Source: Candidatus Chlorobium masyuteum (GTDB taxonomy: Bacteria > Bacteroidota > Chlorobiia > Chlorobiales > Chlorobiaceae). From it: 64,000 nucleotides of DNA. Shown piece after piece: positions 23,024 through 32,791 of this stretch; positions within the stretch are counted from its first letter, which is position 1, and every line of letters begins with the position of its first letter. Below the pieces are notes generated by a model. That model saw only the letters and a list, made by a program, of their open reading frames with translations. It made no database searches and was not told where the DNA came from. The stretch covers positions 674,362-738,361 of the forward strand of contig NZ_JAAORA010000001.1 in the NCBI RefSeq assembly GCF_011601315.1, written 5' to 3'. A program made the position numbers and the translations under genes.

Positions 23024-23152
23024 AAAGCCTGTTTCGGTTTTGTTTGTTTATACTGTATCTTTTTGTCCTCTGTTGAGGAACTATATATCCTGTTTCCCTG
23101 TAGTGTTACAGGCTATTGGAACATAATTTTTAAATATTTTTTTGAAACTAAC

Positions 23153-24376
23153 ATGGCAGACAATAAAGTACTTCCTGTTTCAAGTGATGTCAGCTGGATC
23201 GGTGTTCTCGATCCCGGTCTTATTACCTTTGACATCGTAATGGAGACAAAATATGGCACAACCTATAACTCCTATTTCATCAATGCGGAGAAAAAGACCA
23301 TTATAGAGACAACAAAGGAGAAATTCTGGCCTGAATATCTTGCCAAAATAAAACAGGTTACCGACCCTTCTGAGATAGAGTATATCATTGTTGACCACAC
23401 GGAACCGGATCACTCAGGCAATGTCCGAAACCTGCTTGCCGTGGCTCCAAATGCAACCGTAGTCGGCAGTGGTAACGCGATCAAATTTCTCCGCGACCAG
23501 ACCGGCCATGACTTTAAATCACTTGTTGTAAAAACAGGAGATTCGCTTGATCTTGGCAATAAAACGCTTCATTTCATCAATGCGCCCAATCTTCACTGGC
23601 CTGACACCATCTATACCTGGCTTGAGGAGGACCGGATTCTTTTCACCTGTGACTCTTTCGGCTCCCATTTCTCGCACGAAGAGATGTTTGATGACCTTGT
23701 GGGTGATTTTGACGATGCCTTTACCTACTATTTTGATGCTATTCTCAGACCGTTCAGTAAATACATGATTCAGGCGGTAGAAAAAATCAGAGCTCTTGAC
23801 ATACAGACCATCTGTCCCGGTCATGGTCCCATCCTGAGATCAAACTGGAAAAAATATGTAGATCTCTCTTTAAAATATGCGACTACAGCCATTGCGATGC
23901 CACAGGAAAAAAATATCCTGATTGCCTATGTTTCTGCCTATGAAAACACCACTCTGCTTGCCCATAAAATAGCAGAGGGTCTCCGCCGGTCGTGTGATTT
24001 CAATATTGAGATTTGTGACATAGAGTCTATGCATTTTTCAAAACTTGAGGACAAGATCGCCCACTGTTCAGGAATTATCGTGGGATCGCCTACGATAAAC
24101 CAGAATATACTGCCGCAAATCTATCAACTCTTCGCGGCCATAAACCCGATCCGTGACAAGGGAAAGCTCGGCGCCGCTTTCGGCTCTTATGGATGGAGCG
24201 GTGAGGCAGCAAAAATGATTGAAACAAATTTCTCACTGCTCAAGCTGAAAGTTTTTGAACAGAATGTTATGGTAAAGTTCAAACCTCATGAGCCTGAATT
24301 TGAAAAATGCATCGATTTCGGCAAGGCCTATGCAGATAAAATGATTGAGATCTACCAGTTGAGCTGCAATCTGTGA
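23153..24376 (+). CDS. Flavodiiron protein (FprA type)
   Basis: Soluble flavodiiron protein reducing oxygen to water and/or nitric oxide to nitrous oxide, protecting anaerobes. The frame is open from 23063 but the family N-terminus starts at the ATG at 23153, giving 407 residues. The metallo-beta-lactamase-like domain has the diiron ligands HTEPDH (His82, Glu84, Asp86, His87), [14 protein letters not shown] and CPGHGP. The C-terminal flavodoxin domain (about 255-400) has [22 protein letters not shown] and [15 protein letters not shown]. No rubredoxin or other fused domain is present, so an external electron donor is needed. It closes the mnmG-polB run and is followed by a strong terminator. 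Confidence 0.93.
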   Translation: MADNKVLPVSSDVSWIGVLDPGLITFDIVMETKYGTTYNSYFINAEKKTIIETTKEKFWPEYLAKIKQVTDPSEIEYIIVDHTEPDHSGNVRNLLAVAPNATVVGSGNAIKFLRDQTGHDFKSLVVKTGDSLDLGNKTLHFINAPNLHWPDTIYTWLEEDRILFTCDSFGSHFSHEEMFDDLVGDFDDAFTYYFDAILRPFSKYMIQAVEKIRALDIQTICPGHGPILRSNWKKYVDLSLKYATTAIAMPQEKNILIAYVSAYENTTLLAHKIAEGLRRSCDFNIEICDIESMHFSKLEDKIAHCSGIIVGSPTINQNILPQIYQLFAAINPIRDKGKLGAAFGSYGWSGEAAKMIETNFSLLKLKVFEQNVMVKFKPHEPEFEKCIDFGKAYADKMIEIYQLSCNL

Positions 24377-24410
24377 TCAAACAGAGGTATTGGCTGTTGA
24401 AAACCAAAAA

Positions 24411-24440
24411 GGGTTACCGGAAACGGTAACCCTTTTTTTA
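24411..24440 (+). terminator. Rho-independent terminator after the flavodiiron gene
   Basis: A nine-base-pair stem GGGTTACCG/CGGTAACCC (24411-24419 and 24424-24432) closed by a GAAA tetraloop is followed by seven T. It lies 34 bases after the flavodiiron stop. An A-run (CCAAAAA) precedes the stem, so it may also end transcripts arriving from dciA on the other strand. Confidence 0.93.
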
Positions 24441-24538
24441 TATACAATTAACGATACAGCTACTATGGAGATGGCCGTCGCCGCTACCCGGCCGCTGATT
24501 CGTCGGGGCTTAACGGAGAGCGATAGCGGTGAAGTACG

Positions 24539-24832
24539 TTATTTAAAAATAATCTCTTCAACTATCGGACGCTCAAGGGCGGCATTAAGTTTGTTGCGTA
24601 TATCCTGTTTTCGAAAATTCAGTTCCATGCGCCATGAGGGATTTTTCACCCGGATAAAGAGCTGTCCGCCGGTAAATCGCTCAATGGAGGTGGCACCGGC
24701 AATAGCCTCACCAACAACACTGTTCCATATCTGGAGTGTCTTGTACTGCTCATATGCCTCTGTAAGCCCTAACGACTGGCACATAGCGCCGACTACAGAA
24801 GAGATTTTTTTCGGATCTTTTGTTCTTGACAC
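24539..24832 (-). CDS. dciA: DUF721/DciA-like protein (probable replicative helicase loader)
   Basis: Small protein of 97 residues with the DUF721 core: LQIWNSVVGEAIAGATSIER, then GQLFIRVKNPSWRMELNFRK and QDIRNKLNAAL. By family knowledge DciA proteins of this domain load the DnaB helicase in bacteria that lack the phage-derived DnaC or DnaI. The position supports this: it starts three bases after the recF stop on the same strand, in the dnaA-dnaN-recF block. It consists essentially of the KH-like domain alone, with a short N-terminal helix and no long tail. The assignment is by family pattern and synteny. Confidence 0.82.
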   Translation of the reverse strand: MSRTKDPKKISSVVGAMCQSLGLTEAYEQYKTLQIWNSVVGEAIAGATSIERFTGGQLFIRVKNPSWRMELNFRKQDIRNKLNAALERPIVEEIIFK

Positions 24833-24835
24833 CGC

Positions 24836-25945
24836 TCAATGCTCCCGGTTGTCTTTCAGTGATTCCACAGAGAATGCCGTAATGTTTTTCTGATCTTTTT
24901 TTTCTGTCGATGTAATGATGGTCTGCCCGCAATCTTCCAGAATAGTGAATATATCAGCAATCCTTGAAGCATCAAGTTCGCTGAAAATATCATCAAGCAG
25001 ACAGATCGGCTTTTCAGCGGTCTTTTCGTAAAAAAAACGGTGCTGAGCAAGCTTCAGTGCGATAAGAAATGTTCGTAACTGACCCTGTGAGGCGTATTTC
25101 CTGATCTCTTTGCCGTTGATGAAAAAAAGAAGCTCATCGCGGTGAGGTCCGCTCATTGTCTGAGCACGCATCATCTCATAGCTTTCGGTCTCGTGATATT
25201 TTTGCGTGAATCGACGATATAGCTCATCGACTGAACTATCTGCACTGAGCGTACCCAGTGAACTTCTGTAGAGAAGAGATGGCTCCTCATGAAGCGATAA
25301 TTGCAGATAAAGCTCGCGAAAGTGCGAAAAAAATTCATGTATAAATGAGAGCCGTGCGTGTACAATTGAAGCGGCAAGTCTTGACAGATTTTCAGTCCAG
25401 AGGGCAAGCATTCCTTCCTGCGGGAATTTTTTCTCAGCTAATTGGGCTAACAGCGCATTTCTTTGCTGAAGAACCCTTCGATAAGCGATCAGATCATCAA
25501 GATATCTTCTGTCTGTCTGGCTTATAGCGTTGTCAATAAACCGCCTTCTTTCCGCAGGTGCGCCATTGACAATAATCATTTCCGGAGGAGAAAAGGTAAT
25601 GCAGGGTACCCGGCCTATATGGCTTGAAAATGGCTTTATTTCACTGTTATTGACCGCTACCAGCTTCTCCTTCTCTTTGGTATAGCTGATTTTCACCGTC
25701 ACACCGTAGCCTGAACAATCCTTAAACGTGCTTTCAAGCAGAAAATAATCCGTAGTAAAAAGAAGACAATCACTATCCGCTGCGCCGACAAACCCTTTTG
25801 TCAGTGCACAATAGTGGATACCTTCAAGAATCGAGGTTTTTCCTGATCCGTTATGGCCGTAAATAAGATTAATCCCTTCTGACGGCTCAAAAACTGACGA
25901 GCGGTGATTCCTGAAATTCTCATACTGTATATGTTCAAGCAGCAA
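24836..25945 (-). CDS. recF: DNA replication and repair protein RecF
   Basis: SMC-like ATPase that with RecO and RecR loads RecA at gaps. The 369-residue protein has the N-terminal Walker A GHNGSGKTSILEGIHY (about 30-45), the RecF motif SSHIGRVPCITFSPPEM, the ABC signature region YASQGQLRTFLIALKLAQ, and Walker B ICLLDDIFSELD. It follows dnaN after 165 bases on the minus strand, and dciA begins three bases after its stop. Confidence 0.96.
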   Translation of the reverse strand: MLLEHIQYENFRNHRSSVFEPSEGINLIYGHNGSGKTSILEGIHYCALTKGFVGAADSDCLLFTTDYFLLESTFKDCSGYGVTVKISYTKEKEKLVAVNNSEIKPFSSHIGRVPCITFSPPEMIIVNGAPAERRRFIDNAISQTDRRYLDDLIAYRRVLQQRNALLAQLAEKKFPQEGMLALWTENLSRLAASIVHARLSFIHEFFSHFRELYLQLSLHEEPSLLYRSSLGTLSADSSVDELYRRFTQKYHETESYEMMRAQTMSGPHRDELLFFINGKEIRKYASQGQLRTFLIALKLAQHRFFYEKTAEKPICLLDDIFSELDASRIADIFTILEDCGQTIITSTEKKDQKNITAFSVESLKDNREH

Positions 25946-26026
25946 TAATTCCCCTCATCGTTCAAGGCATCCCGGTTATTTCTGAGTAAGAAATGGTTAA
26001 CAAGTAGAATGGCGCACATAAACAGT

Positions 26027-26050
26027 CCTCTCCCGACGTGTCGGGAGAGG
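26027..26050. repeat. Perfect inverted repeat between dnaN and recF
   Basis: Two 11-base arms, CCTCTCCCGAC and GTCGGGAGAGG, are separated by only two bases, so the whole is almost a continuous palindrome. As RNA it would fold into a strong hairpin with a small loop. Reading toward recF (minus strand) it is followed by ACTGTTTATG, a poor U-tract; on the plus strand by AGATTCTTTT. It could attenuate transcription from dnaN into recF or bind a dimeric protein. Confidence 0.6.
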
Positions 26051-26110
26051 AGATTCTTTTACCTATCATTCAAAGATAGCTTAACGACAATAAATTGAAG
26101 ACGATAACCA

Positions 26111-27244
26111 TCAATTATTGATTCGGACAGGCATGACCAGAATAATCAGTTTATCATCCTCTTCCTCCTTGTGCGGCTTGAAAATCACCGCCGTTGTAGG
26201 ACTTTTCAATTCTATACGAATCTCATTGTCATCAAGATGTGCAAGGGCAGCTTCGATAAACCGTGAATTAAAGCCGATGGTGATAGGTTCACCACTGTAG
26301 GTACAGGGCAATTCTTCCTGTGCAGCTTCACCCTCATTGGTGTTTTCGGCCAGTATTTTCAGCACTTCACCTTCAATAACAATCTTGACATCTCCGATAC
26401 TTGAAAAACGTCCTACCCGCTTGACAGAATCATAGATCAACGACCGATCAACAATCATATGCTTGTCATGCTCTACAGGAATAACCGCATCATAATTAGG
26501 ATATGGTTCAACAATGAGCGCTGCATCAAGAACAATATTTCCACTGATGAATCGCACAAAACGCCGCTCTGAATCGATACTCATGGTAACGGTTTCATGC
26601 TGTGCAAGCTTCTGGATTATTGACAGAACTCTTGCCGGAACAACTATTTTCTGTTTTTCAGCAATATCCGTTGATGAGCTTTTTCTGCACCTTACCAGTC
26701 TGTGCCCGTCAGTCGAGACTGCGGTAATAACCGATCCTTCAAGTTCAAACAGGACACCCATCATGGCCGGCCGCATACCATCAACACTACAGGCAAAAAT
26801 TGTTTTCTGAATGAGATCCTGAAGTTCCTCTGTTGCAAGTTCAAGAGAGATGTCGTAGATCTTCTCGTACTTCTCCTGTTTGCTTTCAAACTGGCAGGGT
26901 ATTTTATAGCGGCCCTTGTCAGTTTTGATGTGAACAGTACCATGATCACTGATCTCCTGCCTTTCGATTTCGAAGGTAACAGAGGTATCATACATGCTTC
27001 TGAGAAAATCCTGGAGAGTTCTCGCCTTGATTCCGATGTTGCCGGTGTCAGAGGTATCCACATCACTTCTGGCGGTAATGGAAAGTTCTCCGTCTGTTGC
27101 AAAAAGCGTCAGAGTTCCGGACTCTATGGATAAGTGAACATTTTCAAAACGCGGATCCATAGTTTTTGCAGGAATTGCCTGTGCAACCTTGCTTACAGCA
27201 TCCTGCAGTTGACGAATTGAGGAAGTTAATTTCATCTGCTCCAA
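26111..27244 (-). CDS. dnaN: DNA polymerase III subunit beta (sliding clamp)
   Basis: Ring-shaped processivity clamp of 377 residues, the family length. The N-terminus [24 protein letters not shown] (from residue 4 on), the middle [21 protein letters not shown] and the C-terminus ending ILVMPVRIN, the conserved clamp end, identify it. Three domain repeats of about 120 residues are expected. It lies between dnaA and recF on the minus strand, preceded by a 273-base spacer with three DnaA-box-like sites. Confidence 0.97.
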   Translation of the reverse strand: MEQMKLTSSIRQLQDAVSKVAQAIPAKTMDPRFENVHLSIESGTLTLFATDGELSITARSDVDTSDTGNIGIKARTLQDFLRSMYDTSVTFEIERQEISDHGTVHIKTDKGRYKIPCQFESKQEKYEKIYDISLELATEELQDLIQKTIFACSVDGMRPAMMGVLFELEGSVITAVSTDGHRLVRCRKSSSTDIAEKQKIVVPARVLSIIQKLAQHETVTMSIDSERRFVRFISGNIVLDAALIVEPYPNYDAVIPVEHDKHMIVDRSLIYDSVKRVGRFSSIGDVKIVIEGEVLKILAENTNEGEAAQEELPCTYSGEPITIGFNSRFIEAALAHLDDNEIRIELKSPTTAVIFKPHKEEEDDKLIILVMPVRINN

Positions 27245-27375
27245 CTTTTACTATTTAATATTTATAGAACATTGTTGTTGTTGTAGAGAGTGTTGATATC
27301 TGGACAACTCCATTCAAGACTCTTCTATTGTATTGTAAAGATTACAGTTAATCAAGTTTATCATAACCTCTTCTC

Positions 27376-27458
27376 TGTTGATAACCCCCTCTGTTTTAAT
27401 CAGGCGGTCTGTGCGAAGTTTGTTGATAAGATAGGTTTTGAACCTTTTATGTTGATAA
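27376..27458 (-). promoter_or_regulatory. Three DnaA-box-like sites in the dnaA-dnaN spacer
   Basis: TGTTGATAA (reverse complement TTATCAACA, one base from the consensus TTATCCACA) occurs at 27376-27384, 27421-27429 and 27450-27458, all in the same orientation, in the 273-base gap between dnaA and dnaN. Spacings of 45 and 29 bases put the copies about four and three helical turns apart. The sites may belong to a second half of the origin or regulate dnaN. Confidence 0.65.
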
Positions 27459-27517
27459 CCCTTCACTTGCCAAGATTGCGCCAACACCTTTTTAACATGT
27501 TGTAAACATAACCATAC

Positions 27518-28993
27518 CTACATTGAAAGAATCTCGATTCTTTTGCGGATCTCTTCAATTTTTTTCCGCTCTTCGGTAAATGTATCGACTCTTTTTGTAA
27601 TGGTAGTGACTGCGTGAATGACTGTTGAGTGATCTCTGCCACCAAAATGAAGGCCGATGGTCTTCAATGAGGAGTCGGTAAGGTTTTTTGCGAGATACAT
27701 GGCAATTTGGCGGCCGACAGCAATCTCCTTTTTTTTGGATTTTCCCTTCAGATCATTGGGAGTAATGGAGAAGTAGGCACATACAGCTTTTTCAATCGTG
27801 TCGAGTGTCAGACGTTTTGTTGTATGTCGGATAATGTCCTTGAGGGTTGATTTAGTGAAATTCAAATCAATTTCCCTGTTGTCAAGAGATTGTGCCGCAA
27901 GCAGTTTGACAATGCATCCTTCAAGCTCCCTGACGTTTTCCGTTACATTTGTTGCAATGAATTCAATAACATCTTCATCAAGCGGAACGCCACCCTGGCG
28001 CAGTTTGCTGAGTATGATGGCCTTTCGTGTTTCATAGTCCGGAGGCTGAATATCGGCTGAGAGTCCCCAGTTAAAACGCGAAATAAGACGGTCTTCAATA
28101 CCTTTGATATCCTTTATAGGCCTGTCCGCGGAGAGGATAATCTGTTTGTTGGACTGGTGAAGGGTGTTGAAAATATGAAAAATCTCCTCCTGCGTTTTTT
28201 CCTTGCCGGAAAAGAACTGAATATCATCGATGATAAGCACGTCGATGGCCCGGTAAAAGGATGAAAATTCCTGTATTTTACCATTCTGTATTGCGTTAAC
28301 AAAGTCAATCGCAAATTTTTCACTCGACACATAAAGCACCTGGGCAGATGGCCGGTTTTCACGAACACTGTTGCCGATAGCCTGCATCATATGTGTTTTT
28401 CCAAGCCCTACACCACCGTAGATGACAAGAGGATTAAAGGCATTCTGGCCGGGACTCTGTGCAACGGATTTCGAAGCGGCGAATGCCAGTGAGTTGCAAT
28501 CGCCGCGAATGAGCGTGTCAAAGGTGTACTTGACGTTCAGATGCGTTTCAAAACGGGCCAGATCACGTTCAAACGTACCGTTTCTTTTGGTTTTTAACTC
28601 AATACTCTGGTTTGCCGCAATAAAATCACTGTTCATGGTGTTCTGGTGCGGCAGTTCAATCGTTACCGGCTGCCCCTGCGATTTATCCATAACGATTGAA
28701 TACATCAATCCGGCCTCGGGGCCGATGACAACCTTGAGTGCCTGTTTTAAAAAGGAGGAGTAGTTCTCTTCAATCCACTCATAGAAAAATTGGCTCGGAA
28801 CCTCAATGGTCAGTTCACTCCCGGAAAAGCTTAATGGTTTGATCGGGGAGAACCATGTTTTAAATGCAAGCGGATTTATTTTTTCTTTGATGGCTTCCAT
28901 GCAGGCATCCCAGACCTGATGTTCCATTGAGGCGCTTTTCTGGTTTTTGATCTGCGGATAGTCAGGGAGCGCCTTTGACGTAACTTCGGGCAT
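27518..28993 (-). CDS. dnaA: Chromosomal replication initiator protein DnaA
   Basis: Binds DnaA boxes and opens the origin. The 491-residue protein has an N-terminal domain I ([23 protein letters not shown] near 27-49, given by its ends WDACMEAI and FKTWFSP), a linker, then the AAA+ core with Walker [18 protein letters not shown], Walker [20 protein letters not shown] and the sensor motif [15 protein letters not shown], and the C-terminal DNA-binding helix-turn-helix ending in [17 protein letters not shown]. DnaA-box clusters flank it on both sides. The unusual N-terminal lead (residues 1-25) precedes the normal domain I start. Confidence 0.97.
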   Translation of the reverse strand: MPEVTSKALPDYPQIKNQKSASMEHQVWDACMEAIKEKINPLAFKTWFSPIKPLSFSGSELTIEVPSQFFYEWIEENYSSFLKQALKVVIGPEAGLMYSIVMDKSQGQPVTIELPHQNTMNSDFIAANQSIELKTKRNGTFERDLARFETHLNVKYTFDTLIRGDCNSLAFAASKSVAQSPGQNAFNPLVIYGGVGLGKTHMMQAIGNSVRENRPSAQVLYVSSEKFAIDFVNAIQNGKIQEFSSFYRAIDVLIIDDIQFFSGKEKTQEEIFHIFNTLHQSNKQIILSADRPIKDIKGIEDRLISRFNWGLSADIQPPDYETRKAIILSKLRQGGVPLDEDVIEFIATNVTENVRELEGCIVKLLAAQSLDNREIDLNFTKSTLKDIIRHTTKRLTLDTIEKAVCAYFSITPNDLKGKSKKKEIAVGRQIAMYLAKNLTDSSLKTIGLHFGGRDHSTVIHAVTTITKRVDTFTEERKKIEEIRKRIEILSM

Positions 28994-29362
28994 AGAATAC
29001 TGGGATTTGAGAGGTAAGGAGCGAAATTGTGTGAGCCATCAACATTTACTGTTCACAAGTTAGTGTTTTAAGTGGATAAAAAACAATTTCCTTAATGAAA
29101 ATCCCGCAAGATTCCGTGCCCCGGCCGGCATAAGTTTTCAACATCGTATTTTATTTTATTTATTGGTTTTAACGGTATTCTTTGTTACAGTAGTCAACAT
29201 GTGTGGATTCTTTCGGAAGGGCGTCCTGTCGGGGCTTTTGGGTGAGTGACTTTTTTTATCCACAAACCATCCACATTGTTGATAAGTTGTGGCGGGAATC
29301 CGATATTTTACCTCGTTGCATGTTGTTTTATGGGCAGAGACTCTTGCGGTGGACTGTAGTAT
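28994..29362. other. oriC: Probable chromosomal replication origin (oriC) between dnaA and rpmH
   Basis: This non-coding stretch of the 446-base dnaA-rpmH gap holds a perfect DnaA box TTATCCACA at 29256-29264 (plus strand), a one-mismatch box TTATCAACA on the minus strand at 29277-29285, and another, TTATCCACT, on the minus strand at 29071-29079, with a weaker TGTGGATTC near 29201. An AT-rich tract, CGTATTTTATTTTATTTATT at 29146-29165, could be the unwinding element. Gene direction diverges here: dnaA-dnaN-recF leftward, rpmH-rnpA-yidC rightward, as at many origins. Confidence 0.72.
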
Positions 29363-29391
29363 TTGTTATTGAGTGTTCATTGTGCTAAATT
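29363..29391 (+). promoter_or_regulatory. Candidate sigma-70 promoter of rpmH
   Basis: A -35-like TTGTTA (29363-29368) and a -10-like TAAATT (29386-29391) are separated by exactly 17 bases, about 50 bases before the rpmH start. This would drive rpmH-rnpA-yidD-yidC. It is a sequence match only. Confidence 0.45.
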
Positions 29392-29439
29392 ACGCGCCCA
29401 GTAATTTTGAATTATTATAAAAGTTTGGAGTTTTAAGCG

Positions 29440-29601
29440 ATGAAAAGAACCTATCAGCCGCGGAATAGAAAAAGAAGGAACAAGCACGGATTCAGGTCGA
29501 GAATGGCAACCAAGAATGGTCGTAAAGTTCTTTCTGCAAGAAGAGCAAAAGGTCGTCACGCGCTTTCGGTCAGCAGCGCAATGGGTACGGCCGGACAGTA
29601 A
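29440..29601 (+). CDS. rpmH: 50S ribosomal protein L34
   Basis: Highly basic 53-residue protein of the large ribosomal subunit. It starts [20 protein letters not shown] and contains the family signature [21 protein letters not shown] short C-terminal extension ([13 protein letters not shown]) goes beyond the usual 44-47 residues. The gene begins the conserved rpmH-rnpA-yidD-yidC order next to dnaA. A GGAG site sits 11 bases before the ATG. Confidence 0.97.
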   Translation: MKRTYQPRNRKRRNKHGFRSRMATKNGRKVLSARRAKGRHALSVSSAMGTAGQ

Positions 29602-29658
29602 GTAGTTTCCCGTCAGGCCTTCAGGCTGTCGGGTTGAATCAATTGCTCTTTTCAGGAT

Positions 29659-30075
29659 TTGAACAAGCCACACCTTCACGCTCTGCGAAAGCATGAGATA
29701 TTGAGAAAAAAGCAACTGATTTCCCTTTTGTTTTCAAGCGGGATCGGTGTGAGAGGTGATTTTTTGAAAATGGTCTATGCTGATCTCCGCCAGGAGAGCC
29801 GCTCTTTTCCAGGCATTCCGGCCATTCTGTTTGCGGTAAGTAAAAAAACTGTTCCATCTGCTGTTCGGCGCAACAGGATAAAGCGCATGATGAGAGAGGC
29901 CTACCGGATTGAGCGGTCATCGGTAATAAGGAGCAGTAGCGATGAGCAGGATGGTGCTGAGGCAAAGAGACTCTGTATTGTCTTTCTTTTTACGGGCAGA
30001 AAAAAAACACTCCCGGAGTTGCAGGCATTCAGGGAGGAGATCAGACGGTTAATGCAGGGGATGAGACTTTCCTGA
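29659..30075 (+). CDS. rnpA: Ribonuclease P protein component
   Basis: Protein cofactor of RNase P, which matures tRNA 5' ends. The 138-residue basic protein has [20 protein letters not shown] at the N-terminus and the RNR signature [16 protein letters not shown] (about 73-88). No ATG is available in frame near the family N-terminus, so the TTG at 29659 is the likely start, directly after CAGGA. An insert [19 protein letters not shown] before the last strand is longer than usual. Located between rpmH and yidD as in most bacteria. Confidence 0.93.
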   Translation: MNKPHLHALRKHEILRKKQLISLLFSSGIGVRGDFLKMVYADLRQESRSFPGIPAILFAVSKKTVPSAVRRNRIKRMMREAYRIERSSVIRSSSDEQDGAEAKRLCIVFLFTGRKKTLPELQAFREEIRRLMQGMRLS

Positions 30076-30157
30076 CAGAGGGAGTCAAAGACAGGCTTTT
30101 ATATCTAATGCAGCACTCATGACGGGCAGCGTTTTTTGCCGGATAAAGGATGAAAGC

Positions 30158-30433
30158 ATGACTATCTGGAAGTATGTCAATGAGGTACCGATTTTACTGA
30201 TAAAGTTTTACCAGGCTTTTCTTTCGCCTCTTCTTGGCTCTTCCTGCAGATACTACCCTACCTGTTCCGCCTACGCGCTTGAAGCTTTTCGCACTCATAA
30301 TTTTTTTTACGCCGTCTGGCTGACAGTGTGGCGTATTCTTCGATGCAACCCCTTTGCAAAGGGCGGGTTTGACCCGGTACCCTTGCGTAACAACGATCTT
30401 CACGGTAAAATTAAAGAGAGAGGTAATGGATAG
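30158..30433 (+). CDS. yidD: Membrane protein insertion efficiency factor YidD
   Basis: Small membrane-associated protein that helps YidC-dependent insertion. I choose the ATG at 30158, preceded by AAAGGA, giving 91 residues; an upstream ATG at 30119 would add 13 atypical residues. Family signature: [31 protein letters not shown] and [18 protein letters not shown], including the conserved cysteines. It overlaps the yidC start by eight bases, which implies translational coupling. Confidence 0.94.
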   Translation: MTIWKYVNEVPILLIKFYQAFLSPLLGSSCRYYPTCSAYALEAFRTHNFFYAVWLTVWRILRCNPFAKGGFDPVPLRNNDLHGKIKERGNG

Positions 30434-32177
30434 AAAATCATTGACAGGCCTTGCGCTTATAGGCTTGATTATGTTCGTCTGGCTGCAGTTCATGTCGCCG
30501 GAGAAAAAACTGTTACAGTCACCGGAAGCGGTGAAAACAGAGCAGACCAATCCGCAGGCACTTTCATCCCCTGTGGCAGCGGCTCCTTCCGCAGATACGT
30601 TCGGTGTTTTTGCCACTGCGGCCGGAGGTCGTGAGCAACTCGTAAAGGTGGATAATGATCTTTTCAGGGCAACGCTCTCTTCCAAGGGCGCCACACTGAA
30701 GTCACTGGTTCTCAAAAAGCATCTGAATGGAGAGCGCAAGCCGTTCGATCTGGTCAGCAACACCAGGAACGGAGCCCTTTCACTGCTCTTTCTGACCCGT
30801 GAAGGGAAGAAAATTGATACCCGCGATCTCTATTTCAGCACGGTAACGCTTGATTCTGTTCGTGCGATCAGCGGCAAACAGAGTTATGCGGTTCGCTATC
30901 ACCTTGACATTGCCCCCGCCCAGGCTATTGATATAACCTATCTCTTTTCCGGCGACAGCTATAAAGTCGGCTATGATGTCAAACTGACAGGATTTGCCAG
31001 TGAGCTTGCCGGTAATGAGTATCAGCTCCAATGGGATGGTGGACTCGGTTATTCGGAAAAAGACCGCAAGGATGAGTCGCAGAGTGTTCTGGCCGGCGCC
31101 TATCTTGGAGGAAGCCTCGTTAAGCTTGATGCGGCCAAAGAGAACGAGACCTACCGTGAAGAGCAGTCCGGAGAAGCCAAATGGGTAGCAGTCCGCAACA
31201 AATATTTTGTTGCAGCACTTATTCCCTCCAGGCGTACAGAAGGCATCCATCTTGACGGTAAAAGAACAGCCGGTAACGAGTTTGAGAACTATACGGCAGC
31301 GCTGAAAATGGGCGTTCCATCAACCGGAACGGTATCGGATGACAAGTTCAGCCTCTATCTCGGGCCGCTTGACTACAATATTGTCAAGGCACAGAACGCC
31401 GGTCTTGAAAAAATCATGGATTTCGGCTGGGACTGGCTGACGAGACCTTTTGCCGAATTTATCATTCTGCCGGTTTTCAGCTGGATGAACACCTTTGTAA
31501 GCAACTACGGTCTTATCATTATCATTTTTGCCTTCCTGATCAAGCTGGTCACCTACCCCCTTTCGATGGCTTCGACGAAGTCCATGAAAAAGATGTCGGC
31601 ACTTCAGCCGGTGCTCAAGGAGCTGCAGGAGAAGTATAAGGATAACCCCGCAAAGCTGCAGAGCGAGCTTGGCAGGATCTACAAGGAGGCAGGAGTCAAC
31701 CCGATTGGCGGCTGTTTGCCGGTGGTGCTGCAGATGCCGCTGCTCTTTGCCATGTTCTATGTGTTCCGCTCCTCGATAGAGCTTCGTCAGCACAGCTTCC
31801 TCTGGGCAAAGGATCTCTCCGTTCCGGATTCCATACTCGACTTCGGATTCAGCATTCCCATGTATGGAAATCACGTTGCGGTCTTCCCGATTCTCATGGC
31901 GGTGACGGTTTTTATTCAGCAGAAAATCACACCGACGACGCAGAGCAATGATCAGATGAAGGTGATGATGTACATGTTCCCGGCCATGATGCTCCTCTTT
32001 TTCAACAACATGCCGGCAGGCCTCGGTCTCTACTATCTGATGTTCAACATTTTCAGTGTAGCACAGCAGTTCTATATCAACAAGACCACCACTGCCGCCG
32101 ATATGCCGAATGTGACGCTCACAGCGCCCTCTTCAGGCGGATCCCGTAAAAAGAGCAAAGGGGCGGCGAAAAAGTAA
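30426..32177 (+). CDS. yidC: Membrane protein insertase YidC
   Basis: Inserts and folds inner-membrane proteins, alone or with SecYEG. The ATG at 30426 gives 583 residues beginning with the family N-terminal helix [21 protein letters not shown] large periplasmic beta-rich domain (about 60-330) is followed by the conserved insertase core from [20 protein letters not shown] through [20 protein letters not shown] to [17 protein letters not shown]. The C-terminus ends in a basic tail ([12 protein letters not shown]). The frame is open further upstream (30354) inside yidD but without family residues. F0 subunits, encoded in this window, are classical YidC substrates. Confidence 0.96.
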   Translation: MDRKSLTGLALIGLIMFVWLQFMSPEKKLLQSPEAVKTEQTNPQALSSPVAAAPSADTFGVFATAAGGREQLVKVDNDLFRATLSSKGATLKSLVLKKHLNGERKPFDLVSNTRNGALSLLFLTREGKKIDTRDLYFSTVTLDSVRAISGKQSYAVRYHLDIAPAQAIDITYLFSGDSYKVGYDVKLTGFASELAGNEYQLQWDGGLGYSEKDRKDESQSVLAGAYLGGSLVKLDAAKENETYREEQSGEAKWVAVRNKYFVAALIPSRRTEGIHLDGKRTAGNEFENYTAALKMGVPSTGTVSDDKFSLYLGPLDYNIVKAQNAGLEKIMDFGWDWLTRPFAEFIILPVFSWMNTFVSNYGLIIIIFAFLIKLVTYPLSMASTKSMKKMSALQPVLKELQEKYKDNPAKLQSELGRIYKEAGVNPIGGCLPVVLQMPLLFAMFYVFRSSIELRQHSFLWAKDLSVPDSILDFGFSIPMYGNHVAVFPILMAVTVFIQQKITPTTQSNDQMKVMMYMFPAMMLLFFNNMPAGLGLYYLMFNIFSVAQQFYINKTTTAADMPNVTLTAPSSGGSRKKSKGAAKK

Positions 32178-32188
32178 ATAGTGGTGTT

Positions 32189-32791
32189 ATGGCGCCAATC
32201 GAGCAGGCCGATGTGTGGCTTTTCCGGTTACTGAACCTTCGTCTGGTTCATCCGGCAGTCGACGACCTGATGGTTTTTCTGACCAACGGCTCTCTTTCCC
32301 GTCATATCGGCATTCTGGCAGCGCTCTTTATGGTCATCCGCAGGGGCAGGCAGGGTTTTCTTGTAATCCTGCTTGCCCTTCTTGCTGTCGGCATGGCTGA
32401 TTTCATTGCCTCCGGTATCTTCAAACCGCTTGTCGAGCGCATCCGCCCCTGCTTTGCCCTTGATCAGGTCCGCCTGCTCATCCATCAATCGAGGAGCTAC
32501 TCGTTTGCCTCATCCCATGCGGCGAACTCGGCAGCGGTTGCCGCCATGACCTGGATTTTCTTTCACCGTGGCGAGAGAATCGAAAAACTCTTTACCTCTC
32601 TCATGATCGCCTATGCTCTTGCCATCGGATTTTCAAGGATCTACGTCGGCGTTCACTATCCCGGAGATGTGCTTGGCGGCATCATGATCGGACTTTTCAG
32701 TGCAGCTATTGTCTATCTGCTCTTCTCCTGGATCGTTAAGAACATCGTTCAGCCACGCTTCATGCGTCAAAATGCCCTTTCCGGTGAGTGA
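32189..32791 (+). CDS. PAP2-family membrane phosphatase
   Basis: Integral membrane phosphatase of 200 residues with the three PAP2 motifs: KPLVERIRP (K-x6-RP), FASSHAANS (motif 2, Ser in place of the usual Gly in PSGH) and SRIYVGVHYPGDVLGG (SR-x5-H-x3-D). Family members dephosphorylate lipid pyrophosphates or phosphatidates; an undecaprenyl-pyrophosphate phosphatase role would fit the peptidoglycan genes in this window but is not proven. It lies 11 bases after yidC and overlaps the following ROK kinase by 20 bases. Confidence 0.9.
   Translation: MAPIEQADVWLFRLLNLRLVHPAVDDLMVFLTNGSLSRHIGILAALFMVIRRGRQGFLVILLALLAVGMADFIASGIFKPLVERIRPCFALDQVRLLIHQSRSYSFASSHAANSAAVAAMTWIFFHRGERIEKLFTSLMIAYALAIGFSRIYVGVHYPGDVLGGIMIGLFSAAIVYLLFSWIVKNIVQPRFMRQNALSGE

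Noticed and set aside
24390-24893. 167-codon plus-strand frame opposite dciA and recF
   Set aside because: Starts in the terminator region and is an antisense shadow; dciA and recF on the other strand have clear motifs.
29203-29388. 61-codon plus-strand frame inside the origin region
   Set aside because: Overlaps DnaA boxes and the rpmH promoter, and shows no protein-like features.
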